The position numbers and the translations under genes are program-made. A stretch of DNA of 64,000 nt from JABCYV01 sp035512155 (GTDB lineage: Bacteria > Acidobacteriota > Terriglobia > Terriglobales > Acidobacteriaceae). Shown here piece after piece: positions 1 through 7,558 of the stretch; positions within the stretch are counted from its first letter, which is position 1, and each line of letters starts with the position of its first letter. The stretch is taken from NCBI GenBank assembly GCA_035512155.1, contig DATKEN010000121.1, positions 1 to 64,000 of the forward strand, read 5' to 3'. The notes under the pieces were generated by a model. That model was not told the origin of the DNA, ran no database searches, and saw only the letters and a list, made by a program, of their open reading frames with translations.

Positions 1-49
1 TTACGGGCGATCTCACAAATAGCTCTGGCGGGGCTTGGCGTATTTCAGG

Positions 50-1237
50 CTAGTCTTTCTGACGCTCATACGCTCCTCTATCGCAGCCGCCCGAGTCCTC
101 TCTATCGGGACGCGGCATGCCACGTTGATCGGTCTTCAGTACATGACCGCTGCCGTCTTTGCAGCCATTCGGGTTGCCCGAATCAATCGCAGGGCTTCCA
201 GGGAGTACAGCCATGGTCTCGGTGGGTCCGCCGTTGTTTTGCAAGGGACCCAGGTTGGGGTCGGTGTTGTTCAGATCGCCCACGCCCTCGAACCCGCAGC
301 TAGGGTCGCTGCTCAGGTTGTAGCCAACAGAGGCGATGGAACCGTGACAATTTCCTCCCGCATTGTTCGCGACAATGCTGTTCTGCAGCACAACTGTGCT
401 CCCCTTGACGTTGAAGATGCCGCCACCCCTGCCATCGCCCGCGGTATGCCCGCTGAGCGTGCTGTTGTTGATCACGAGTGTTCCATTGGACTGGAATAAT
501 CCGCCATTCAGGATGCCTCCGGCAAGGCCGCTCGAACCGCTGCTATTTCCGCTGAAGGTGCTGCTCGTGATGATCAGGAGGCCGTAGTTGCCGATGCCGC
601 CGGCCCGGTCGCGCGCGACGTTCCCGCTAAAGGTGCTGTTGATGATGGTCAGAGCGCCGCCGTTGCAGATGGCGCCGCCTACTTCCGTGCTGTTGTCGCT
701 GACGGTGGTATTGATGAGGGTCAGGGTGCTGCTAGGGCAGTTATAGATGCCGCCGCCGTAACCGAAAATGCCATTCCCGCCCCGAATTCTATTTCCAGTG
801 ATGATGCTGTCGATGACCGTCAAGGTGCCGAAGCAGTTGTAGATCCCACCGCCGCTATCTACCAGTCCAGCGGCACCGCGGAAGGTCATCCGGGAAACCG
901 TGACCTGGACTTTGGGTTCGGAGCCAATGACAAGGGCTTGGCCGAACCCGCCTCCGGCATCAACAATCGTTGTCTTCGCAGCGGAACCGATAATCTTCAA
1001 TGGGAAGGGGATGACAAGACCCTCGTGATAGGTCGCGGGGGCGACGAAGATCGAATCACCCGGCAGGGTGAGCGAAATCGCATTCGAGATGGTTTTGCAG
1101 GCGTGCTGGCGTGACTGGCAGTCGTTATTGTCACTCCCATTTACGCCGTCGACATACCATATGCTGCTCGCCAGCGCGGTTGGGGCGGCGGCGAATAATG
1201 TCAAGACCGCAACGCACATAAATTTTCTGGATTTCAT
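50..1237 (-). CDS. Secreted parallel beta-helix protein with choice-of-anchor Q C-terminus
   Basis: 395 residues from the ATG at 1237, which has AGGAGG five bases upstream; an in-frame start at 1279 would add 14 residues with no better ribosome site. Residues 1-23 form a Sec signal peptide ending ALA. Residues ~25-330 are rich in Gly, Asn, Ser and Thr, with recurring units such as GGGIYN, STFSGN and NTTVSDNS, the ladder pattern of a right-handed parallel beta-helix. Residues ~335-355 (NNGGPT then LPGSPAIDSG) match the choice-of-anchor Q motif found at the C-terminus of many secreted helix proteins. No catalytic residues of polysaccharide lyases could be picked out, so a surface or adhesin role and a glycan-active role are both open. 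It is the last gene on its strand, 347 bases downstream of the alcohol dehydrogenase, and has a foldable leader. Confidence 0.8.
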   Translation of the reverse strand: MKSRKFMCVAVLTLFAAAPTALASSIWYVDGVNGSDNNDCQSRQHACKTISNAISLTLPGDSIFVAPATYHEGLVIPFPLKIIGSAAKTTIVDAGGGFGQALVIGSEPKVQVTVSRMTFRGAAGLVDSGGGIYNCFGTLTVIDSIITGNRIRGGNGIFGYGGGIYNCPSSTLTLINTTVSDNSTEVGGAICNGGALTIINSTFSGNVARDRAGGIGNYGLLIITSSTFSGNSSGSSGLAGGILNGGLFQSNGTLVINNSTLSGHTAGDGRGGGIFNVKGSTVVLQNSIVANNAGGNCHGSIASVGYNLSSDPSCGFEGVGDLNNTDPNLGPLQNNGGPTETMAVLPGSPAIDSGNPNGCKDGSGHVLKTDQRGMPRPDREDSGGCDRGAYERQKD

Positions 1238-1318
1238 TTTTCCTCCTGAATTTGGGGGTCGAAATAGCCGACTGCCCAAACATCCGTTGGCGAGATAACT
1301 GCTACGCTGTCCTGGGGT

Positions 1319-1404
1319 GTCCTCGCCGCCGACTTCGGTATTGGTGACCGCCTACCAGAAGGCGACAGAAGGACCAAGAGGCTGAGCCGCAGCTACGCTA
1401 GGAC
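1319..1404 (-). promoter_or_regulatory. Candidate structured leader RNA upstream of the beta-helix gene
   Basis: Read on the minus strand, GTCCT (1404-1400) pairs with AGGAC (1323-1319) and closes a junction of three hairpins: GCTG/CAGC; TTGGT/ACCAA (1377-1373 with 1345-1341) enclosing CGCC/GGCG with an 8-base loop; and CCG/CGG. The element ends about 82 bases before the ATG at 1237. A few bases at its 3' side (GGTAGGCGGT, then TACCG) look a little like the end of GEMM-I riboswitches, but the conserved GEMM core was not found, so no class is assigned. The rest of the 1238-1584 gap shows nothing else. Confidence 0.35.
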
Positions 1405-1584
1405 GAAGTCGGGTTGCGAGTTGTCATACCGCCGTAAAAAGATTGTCAATTCGGGTGCCGTCGACGGTTTTTCAACGTGCTGCTGAATCGTCCGGAAGCC
1501 GTTCATGTCCAGGCCGCCGCTTGAGATTTTGAGATTTAATGAGGAAGTAAACTTTCCGAACAACTGAACTCCTCGGGCGCTACA

Positions 1585-2646
1585 TCACTGCGATTTGAGT
1601 GATGCCATGTCGATCACAAAGCGATACCGCACATCGCTCTTGAGAACCCGCTCGTAGGCTTCGTTGACTTTCTGAATCGGGATCACTTCGATATCGCAAG
1701 CCACTCTGTGCTTGCCGCAGAAATCCAGCATCTCCTGGGTTTCTTGAATTCCGCCGATTGAGGAACCGGCCAGACTGCGCCGGCCCGTGACCAAAGAAAA
1801 AGCCCCGATCAGAGTTTGCCTTTCTGGAATGCCGACAATGACCATGGAACCGTCGACTTTCAAGAGATTGAGATACTGATTCCAATCCATGTTGGCCGAA
1901 ACCGTGTTGATAATTAGATCGAAGTAACCCTTCAATTTGGTGAAGATCTCGGGCTCACTGGTCGCATAAAAATGATTTGCCCCCATACGCTTGCCGTCGT
2001 CCTGTTTCTTCAAGGATTGGCTGAGAACTGTGACCTCCGCACCTAAAGCATGACCGATTTTGACGCCCATGTGCCCCAACCCGCCTAGACCAACGATCGC
2101 AACCTTCTTGCCAGGTCCAGCTTGCCAGTGCTTCAAAGGAGAATAAAGCGTAATGCCGGCGCATAGCAGCGGCGCGCATGCATCCAGCGGCAAGTTGTCC
2201 GGCATGCGCAGGACATAATTTTCATCAACGACGATCTTGCTGGAATAGCCGCCGTAGGTGGGTTTGCCCTCTTTGTCTCGGGCGTTATAAGTCCACACCG
2301 TGTGTACGGTGCAGTATTGCTCCAGACCTCGCTTGCACTCGACGCAAGTGCGGCATGAGTCCACGAAGCAGCCCACACCGACTCTGTCCCCGACTTTGAA
2401 CTTGCGCACCTTGCTCCCCACAGCTGCTACGACCCCGGCGATTTCGTGGCCCGGAACCATGGGAAAGATGGATTCCTCCAGGTAGTCGGACCATTCCCCA
2501 CGACTCTGATGGATATCGGAGTGGCAAATCCCGCAGTACTTGATGTCGATGGCGATATCGTGCTCCTGCGGTTCGCGCCGTTCGAACACATATGGGGTAA
2601 ATGGAGCCTTCGCAGTCATCGCTGCGTAGCCCTTCGTTTGGCTCAT
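1585..2646 (-). CDS. Zinc-dependent NAD(P) alcohol dehydrogenase, cinnamyl-alcohol/YahK-like group
   Basis: 353 residues, the usual length for medium-chain dehydrogenases. Catalytic zinc ligands are visible as Cys41 in GICHSD, His67-Glu68 in PGHE and a Cys in LLCAGIT near residue 162. The structural zinc site is the Cys98-x2-Cys101-x2-Cys104-x7-Cys112 cluster. The dinucleotide-binding turn GLGGLGH follows near residue 180. This set of motifs is typical of the NADP-preferring cinnamyl alcohol dehydrogenase/YahK branch that reduces aliphatic and aromatic aldehydes; the actual substrate cannot be read from the sequence. The ATG at 2646 follows a purine-rich GAAGAGAG. It is a single gene: the next minus-strand gene upstream starts at 3003, facing the same way but 144 bases from it. 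Confidence 0.9.
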   Translation of the reverse strand: MSQTKGYAAMTAKAPFTPYVFERREPQEHDIAIDIKYCGICHSDIHQSRGEWSDYLEESIFPMVPGHEIAGVVAAVGSKVRKFKVGDRVGVGCFVDSCRTCVECKRGLEQYCTVHTVWTYNARDKEGKPTYGGYSSKIVVDENYVLRMPDNLPLDACAPLLCAGITLYSPLKHWQAGPGKKVAIVGLGGLGHMGVKIGHALGAEVTVLSQSLKKQDDGKRMGANHFYATSEPEIFTKLKGYFDLIINTVSANMDWNQYLNLLKVDGSMVIVGIPERQTLIGAFSLVTGRRSLAGSSIGGIQETQEMLDFCGKHRVACDIEVIPIQKVNEAYERVLKSDVRYRFVIDMASLKSQ

Positions 2647-2790
2647 GATTTCTCTCTTCGTAAGCAGGTTGAATGCGAGAACCGTTCAGCGTTGGATCTG
2701 CTCGGATCGGGGGACTGAGCGGCCACGTCACGGCTTCGCGATGTCGCCGGCTATTCTGCGCGCCGATTCGCGGGGCTGCTGACTTTGTAG

Positions 2791-3003
2791 CTAAGCGGCT
2801 TTTTTCTTGGGAACCTTGGCTCCCTTTTTGCGCGCTTCCGAGAGGCCGATCGCAATAGCTTGCTTGCGACTCTTCACTCTGCCTCCCCTGCCGCCTTTGC
2901 CCGAGCGAAGGGTACCGTGTTTCTTCCGCCGCATGGCGCTAGCGACAGTCTTCCCCACGGCTTTGCCATATTTGCGACGACTCGATTTTTTCCTGGCTGG
3001 CAT
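2791..3003 (-). CDS. Small basic DUF6496-type protein
   Basis: 70 residues, about one third Lys plus Arg, no hydrophobic segment. Tracts such as KYGKAVGKTV, GTLRSGKG and SRKQAIAIGLSEARKKG match the small basic DUF6496 family as I know it, which is common in soil bacteria and has no established function. The charge suggests binding to nucleic acid or polyphosphate, but that is inference. GGGAG lies seven bases before the ATG at 3003. The gene stands alone between the alcohol dehydrogenase and the FecR/DUF6600 gene on the same strand. Confidence 0.75.
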   Translation of the reverse strand: MPARKKSSRRKYGKAVGKTVASAMRRKKHGTLRSGKGGRGGRVKSRKQAIAIGLSEARKKGAKVPKKKAA

Positions 3004-3171
3004 GTGCTTACTCCCACGCGCTTTGAATTGCGATCCTCGTGCGAAGTTGCTCCAATTGATATTCGCTCCCGCAACTCCGGCACCGCTTCGGCCCTTGGAG
3101 AAACATTATCCAGCCGTGAGCGCGCCTCACACGTCTTTTTTCTGCCCTTCGGTATGGCGCTCTCCCCGCAG

Positions 3172-5628
3172 CTACTGCGGAGGTTGCGGCTTCTCATTTT
3201 GTTTCCGCTGTTCCTCCTGTCGTTTCTTCTCTTCGGGTGTCGGCTGACGAGGCTGCTGTTGCGGCGGCGCCGGACGTGCCTCTGGCGGCCGCGCTTGCTC
3301 AGGCTGCTGGCGTTCATTTGGCGGAGGGGTTGGCGGCCTCGGAGCAGGCTCATTTCGGTTTGTTTCAGGCCGATTATTTGGCTGCGGAGCCGGCGGACGG
3401 TTTGACTCTGGTCGATTTGGTTCCGGCCGATTTGCCTCGGGACGATTGTTCGGCTGCGCCGCAGGCGGTCGATTTGGTTCCGGCCGGTTATTCGGCTCGG
3501 GTTGGTTTGGTTGCGGACGATTATTTGGCTGCGCAGAGGGCGGACGATTTGACTCCGGTTGCGCCGCAGGCGGTCGATTTGTCTCGGGCCGATTGTTCGG
3601 CTGAGGTTGGTTCGGTTGCGGGCGATTGGGCTCCGGTTGCGCCGCAGGCGGACGCTCATTCCGCGCCGGCGGCTCCGCTGGACGATTGTTCGCGGGTGGT
3701 TGATTTGGTTCCGGCCGGTTTGGTTCCGGCCGGTTTGGCTCCGGCCGATTGTTTGGCTGGGGCACAGGCGGTCGATTTGGTTCAGGCCGATTATTCGGCT
3801 GAGGCTGGTTCGGTTGCGGCCGATTCGGCTGCGCAGAAGGCGGACGATCATTCCGCGCCGGCGGCTCTGGACGATTGTTCGCGGGTGGTTGATTTGGCAC
3901 CGGCCGATTTGGTTCCGGACGGTTGTTTGGCTGCGCAGCCGGCGGCGGGTTTGATGGCGCCGGAGTGGTTGCGCCCGGAGCTGGCTGGCCGCCCGGGCGG
4001 TTCGCGGGCTCATTGCCCGGACGATTCGGCTGGTTACTCGGCGTCGCCGGCTTTCCCGGAGGCGCCATCTTGACCATCGGATGTACTTGTGAGGTCGTCG
4101 TGGGTCGCAAGCTCTGCACTTCCTGTTTCGCCAGAGCTTGTCCCGGATGCGCCGCCAGCGCTTGCTGCTGTCTGGCGAACGGCACTGGCGGAGGAGGCGG
4201 GGTGTTCTTGGCGATCACCTGACGGTTCGCTACTGCCGGCGGTGGTGCGGTCACACGGTTAGCCGTGTTCGCGTGCCCTCCCAGTACGCTTTCTCGCGAA
4301 GGCGCAACGGCTACTCTCGCGGCAATCGGCGCGGAGGCTATTTGTCTCGGGTCGACCTTGACCGCGGCCTTGGCCACAGGCTGCGCGCTCGCGAAAGCCT
4401 GCTGCGGCACCGCAGTCACAGCGCCCGGAACCGTTTTATTCACGTACGTAACGTTCGTGATAGTGGTGCTTTTATTGACGATGGTTGTGTTGTAGACGTT
4501 GTTGATGGTGGTCGTGTTGACCGTCGTATTGCTGATGTTGACCCTATTCACATACTCGCGGCTTACGTTGTAGGTGGGAACGTAGACTTCGCGTGGACCC
4601 AATGGGAACCATCCGACATTACCTCCGACCACGCCGAGACTGCCGACGAACACGACCAGGGCGGGCGCGTAAACAGGGACAACGTCCACCGGACCGGCTA
4701 CCCAGCCCCAACGTCCGCCAGCACTTATCCAGCGGCCATAATGAAATGGCGCATAGCCCCATGGCGCGTCGTCTACCCAAGTCCAACCCCAGGGAGCTAT
4801 CCACGCCCAATGACCTTCGTGATACGGCGCCCATCCCGCATCTACACGGTTAGGAAACCAGACGTGACCATAACTGGGATCGTCGCGCCAGTCTCCATAA
4901 TCATCCAGATCTTCGTAACCAACGACATCATGGGAGAGATACCGGGCCGATCGCGATCGCTCATAACGTTGGTCACGATCGTTGCTCCAGTTATCGAACT
5001 GATCCGGTCCACCGATATCCACGACTTCCGCATTCAGTGTCTCGGTGCCGCTGAACGTCCCTCTCTGTCCTGCATGGAGGGTGAAAGTCTGTCCGTTGCC
5101 GGTCGACTCTCCTTCCCCCTCGCGCACACTTACCACCGTGTAATTTCCATCTTCACTAGCTTCTAACCGGTACCTTCCGGGTTGATACACAGAAAACGCC
5201 TGATTCGGTGTATCGATTTCGAACACATCATCGCGATTCATTCGACGCACTCGTACGTTGAGCGAGCCCGAAGTAAGTTGGATTTGGACTGTACGGTCAT
5301 CCAAGTTCAGAAAAGACATGCCAGTGTTTTCCGCCAGGCGGATCGTGGCCGTACCCAGCTGCACTTCGGCGCGCGAACCCTTATCGACCCAAAGCTTATC
5401 GCCGATCGTCATCGGACGATTGGGAACTGCTTGTACCCAATCTGATTCGCCGGCTGGGTCAAATGAAACCGACCCCTCCAAGTAACCGAGTCTAGCCACC
5501 CGGCCCGGCGGATCGTCACTACCATATTGATCCTGAGCAACTGCTTTAGGGGGTTGTGCTATCGTCAGCAATGTGAGCGCGAGCAGCGCGCCCATCCACA
5601 AGACTCTCTGCTTCGATTTGTTGTCCAT
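3172..5628 (-). CDS. Secreted FecR-domain/DUF6600 protein with Asn-Arg-Pro repeat tail
   Basis: 818 residues. Residues 1-31 are a Sec signal peptide ending AVA. Residues ~40-200 form a FecR-like beta-rich domain (LGYLEGSVSF, then GDKLWVDKGSRAEV and VFEIDTPNQAFSV), the fold used as a periplasmic sensor or carbohydrate/peptidoglycan-facing module. Residues ~235-345 carry the Trp/Tyr-rich DUF6600 segment (GHVWFPN, GWAPYHEGHW, APWGWTWV, GRWGWVAGP). Residues ~350-400 are Asn/Thr/Val-rich, and from ~525 to the end the chain is a low-complexity tail of NRPEPNRP-like units. The tail is probably disordered and could span or bind the cell wall. No transmembrane anchor or partner sigma factor gene is next to it. 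The proline-rich coding stretch leaves several other frames open; those are not genes. Confidence 0.85.
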   Translation of the reverse strand: MDNKSKQRVLWMGALLALTLLTIAQPPKAVAQDQYGSDDPPGRVARLGYLEGSVSFDPAGESDWVQAVPNRPMTIGDKLWVDKGSRAEVQLGTATIRLAENTGMSFLNLDDRTVQIQLTSGSLNVRVRRMNRDDVFEIDTPNQAFSVYQPGRYRLEASEDGNYTVVSVREGEGESTGNGQTFTLHAGQRGTFSGTETLNAEVVDIGGPDQFDNWSNDRDQRYERSRSARYLSHDVVGYEDLDDYGDWRDDPSYGHVWFPNRVDAGWAPYHEGHWAWIAPWGWTWVDDAPWGYAPFHYGRWISAGGRWGWVAGPVDVVPVYAPALVVFVGSLGVVGGNVGWFPLGPREVYVPTYNVSREYVNRVNISNTTVNTTTINNVYNTTIVNKSTTITNVTYVNKTVPGAVTAVPQQAFASAQPVAKAAVKVDPRQIASAPIAARVAVAPSRESVLGGHANTANRVTAPPPAVANRQVIAKNTPPPPPVPFARQQQALAAHPGQALAKQEVQSLRPTTTSQVHPMVKMAPPGKPATPSNQPNRPGNEPANRPGGQPAPGATTPAPSNPPPAAQPNNRPEPNRPVPNQPPANNRPEPPARNDRPPSAQPNRPQPNQPQPNNRPEPNRPPVPQPNNRPEPNRPEPNRPEPNQPPANNRPAEPPARNERPPAAQPEPNRPQPNQPQPNNRPETNRPPAAQPESNRPPSAQPNNRPQPNQPEPNNRPEPNRPPAAQPNNRPEANRPEPNRPESNRPPAPQPNNRPETNRNEPAPRPPTPPPNERQQPEQARPPEARPAPPQQQPRQPTPEEKKRQEEQRKQNEKPQPPQ
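3290..4056 (-). repeat. Degenerate in-frame repeat coding the Asn-Arg-Pro/Pro-Gln-Pro tail
   Basis: About 770 bases built from short units whose length is a multiple of three, coding variants of NRPEP, NQPQPNN and PPAAQP. Because the unit length keeps phase, stop codons are absent from several frames on both strands across this stretch. Confidence 0.85.
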
Positions 5629-6079
5629 GGGAAGAATCTCATTCCTTCTGCCGCCAAGGGCTGCTGCCAGTACGCTCCACCGTGGTGGAGTCGGCAGTCG
5701 ATCCTAGACTTTCATCATAGGCCTACGCCTTCCTCGGTACGTCTACACCGAACTTCAGACGTATCTAAGAAGTATCTAGTTGCCTGAGAGCGGGTAGACC
5801 CTAGCGAAGTGAGGACTGCTAAGAACTGTTTCACGTCGAACATTGGAGTCCGCCGCAGTTAATGATGGATGACAGACCTTGTAGCCTGCTTCACCCCCAT
5901 CCCGTTGCTGATGTCGGCGAAGCCCAACGCGGTCGAGGACCTTCGAATTTCACTCGTTCCAGTTGCGGTGAGCGTACGAAACCGGATAGGGTGTAGGGGA
6001 CCCGTGATGATCTTTTCTTCCATTTCCAATTCGAACGAGGACAATAAAAAAGCTGCCGCTTAGGCTACGGCAAAAAGCC
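5629..6079. other. Intergenic region between divergent DUF6600 and nickel transporter genes
   Basis: 451 bases with no supported gene. It contains a 7-base-arm inverted repeat, CTCCACC-gt-GGTGGAG (5675-5690), 47 bases upstream of the DUF6600 start, and two GTATCTA direct repeats (5761 and 5772). Near the transporter start, GCCG and CGGC flank a short loop just before the ATG. An open frame at 5869..6063 has no ribosome site and no recognisable product. Confidence 0.5.
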
Positions 6080-6913
6080 ATGATTGCCTTTCTTTCCATT
6101 ATTGCCGTGGGGTTTTTTCTAGGCATGCGGCATGCGACCGATCCTGACCACGTGATCGCGGTGGCAACTATCGTCACCCGACAACGCAATTTCGCTCGCG
6201 CCGCTCTGATTGGCGCATTTTGGGGACTGGGTCACACCGTCACCATTTTCGTGGTAGGTGCAGGAATTATCCTGTTCAATCTGATCATCCCGGCTCGGGT
6301 TGGCCTCAGCATGGAATTGTCCGTGGGACTGATGCTAATCATCCTCGGAATTATGAACCTTGCAGGTTTTCTGCGTTCCGTCCCTGGCCTGCCGCTTGCC
6401 GCTCACGACAATGACGGACACGACGAACATACGCACCATCAGGGCACTGTTCACTCTCATCCTCACAGTCACGGGGACTACGTCCACAGCCATCGACATG
6501 CGCACCAGCCTGAAGTCCACCCTCACGCACCCGATCAGACGCCGTTGGCTTTTTTGGACAGGATGCTTGCCAGGTCGGGTGCATATCAGCACCTCCGGCC
6601 GTTGGCAGTGGGCATCGTTCACGGCCTGGCGGGATCGGCGGCGGTTGCCCTGCTCGTCCTCAGCACCATCCGGAATGCGCACTGGGCCATTGCCTATCTG
6701 TTGATTTTCGGACTGGGCACCATCGCGGGCATGATGGTGATCACCTTGAGCCTTGCTTCTACACTCAGGTTCGTAGGTAGAAGCCAGCGCGTCGCCAGCA
6801 AACTGGCGATGGCCTCGGGAGTGCTTAGCCTGGCGTTCGGTCTCCTGGTGGTTTACCAGATTGGCTTCGCAAGCGGTCTGTTCACGGCTCATCCGCTATG
6901 GACGCCAAAATAG
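6080..6913 (+). CDS. Nickel/cobalt transporter (NiCoT/UreH-like) with histidine-rich loop
   Basis: 277 residues and about six hydrophobic segments. The N-terminal segment carries RHATDPDHV (residues 18-26), the His-x4-Asp-His signature of the NiCoT metal permeases. The central hydrophilic loop (residues ~110-155) contains about 20 His in DGHDEHTHHQ and SHPHSHGDYVHSHRHAH runs, a metal buffer seen in nickel, cobalt and RcnA-like proteins. A second conserved segment (LAVGIVHGLAGSAAVALL) follows the loop. The role is movement of Ni or Co across the inner membrane; uptake is likelier from the NiCoT signature, but efflux cannot be excluded. No urease or hydrogenase genes are nearby. The DoxX gene follows after 61 bases on the same strand. 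Confidence 0.85.
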   Translation: MIAFLSIIAVGFFLGMRHATDPDHVIAVATIVTRQRNFARAALIGAFWGLGHTVTIFVVGAGIILFNLIIPARVGLSMELSVGLMLIILGIMNLAGFLRSVPGLPLAAHDNDGHDEHTHHQGTVHSHPHSHGDYVHSHRHAHQPEVHPHAPDQTPLAFLDRMLARSGAYQHLRPLAVGIVHGLAGSAAVALLVLSTIRNAHWAIAYLLIFGLGTIAGMMVITLSLASTLRFVGRSQRVASKLAMASGVLSLAFGLLVVYQIGFASGLFTAHPLWTPK

Positions 6914-6974
6914 CTCTAGGCCTGTCCGATGGAAGTTAGATATTTTATTTTTACCCGTGAATGGGATAGTTGAG

Positions 6975-7415
6975 ATGAACTCACCTCCGCGACTAAACAT
7001 GCCAGAGTCGTGGCAGATCAATGCCGCGCTCCTGCTGGTTCGCATTGCTAGCGCTTTGGCGTTTCTGTATCACGGGAGTGCCATCCTCTTTGGCGCCTTC
7101 GGGGGTCCTGGCCCGGACAAGTTTGCCGCTGCCCGCAATATGCCGGCTGTGATTGGGTATCTAGTCGGACTGGCGCAGGTCGCTGGGGGCTTGGCAGTTC
7201 TGACTGGTATTCTGACTCGAGTTGGGGCGGCGTGCGTTGCTCTCGTAATGCTTGGGGCGATCTTTCTAGTCCATCTTCCGCACGGTTTCGACGTCAGTCG
7301 CGGTGGTATGGAATATGCGTTCACGCAGTTGCTGCTGGCTATAGCGCTCATATTGACTGGCTCAGGCGCATATTCGCTCTCGTCGTGGCTTCCAGCGTCC
7401 CTGCGAAAGCTTTGA
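6975..7415 (+). CDS. DoxX-family membrane protein
   Basis: 146 residues from the ATG at 6975; the frame is open further upstream into the transporter gene, but the core begins with RIASALAFLYHG. Four hydrophobic segments are visible: near residues 15-35, 50-75, 80-100 and 110-130. LLLVRIASALAFLYHGS, then the Gly-rich loop FGGPGPDKFAA and the VGLAQVAGGLAVLTG segment are the usual DoxX layout. Family members are small inner-membrane proteins linked to quinone or thiosulfate chemistry and oxidative stress, mostly without a proven reaction. A weak hairpin (AAGTCG/CGACTT) overlaps the stop codon. Confidence 0.8.
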   Translation: MNSPPRLNMPESWQINAALLLVRIASALAFLYHGSAILFGAFGGPGPDKFAAARNMPAVIGYLVGLAQVAGGLAVLTGILTRVGAACVALVMLGAIFLVHLPHGFDVSRGGMEYAFTQLLLAIALILTGSGAYSLSSWLPASLRKL

Positions 7416-7558
7416 AGTCGATGGCCGACTTATCTTGACCAAGGCGGCGCGATTTATTGCTCACGCCGTTATTGTCGCCTCGGTCGTTCGCCTATAATTC
7501 AATGGCTTAGCGGTACGTGTTCCGAACAACTCCGCTTCCCTTCCAAGGAGATACGAAT

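Noticed and set aside
1319..1404. Assigning the leader as a c-di-GMP-I (GEMM) riboswitch
   Set aside because: Only short 3' likeness; the conserved GCACAGGGCAAACC-type core and GNRA loop are absent.
2874..4013. Minus-strand open frame (379 codons) of Arg-rich text overlapping the DUF6600 tail and the DUF6496 gene
   Set aside because: Same repeat artefact in another frame; covers two real genes and has no domain.
3237..4073. Long plus-strand open frame (278 codons) opposite the DUF6600 gene
   Set aside because: Opened by the in-phase repeat coding the Asn-Arg-Pro tail; product is low-complexity Val-Asp-Leu/Ala-Asp text with no ribosome site.
5869..6063. 64-codon open frame just before the nickel transporter
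   Set aside because: No ribosome site and no similarity to known leader peptides; ends in the hairpin region.
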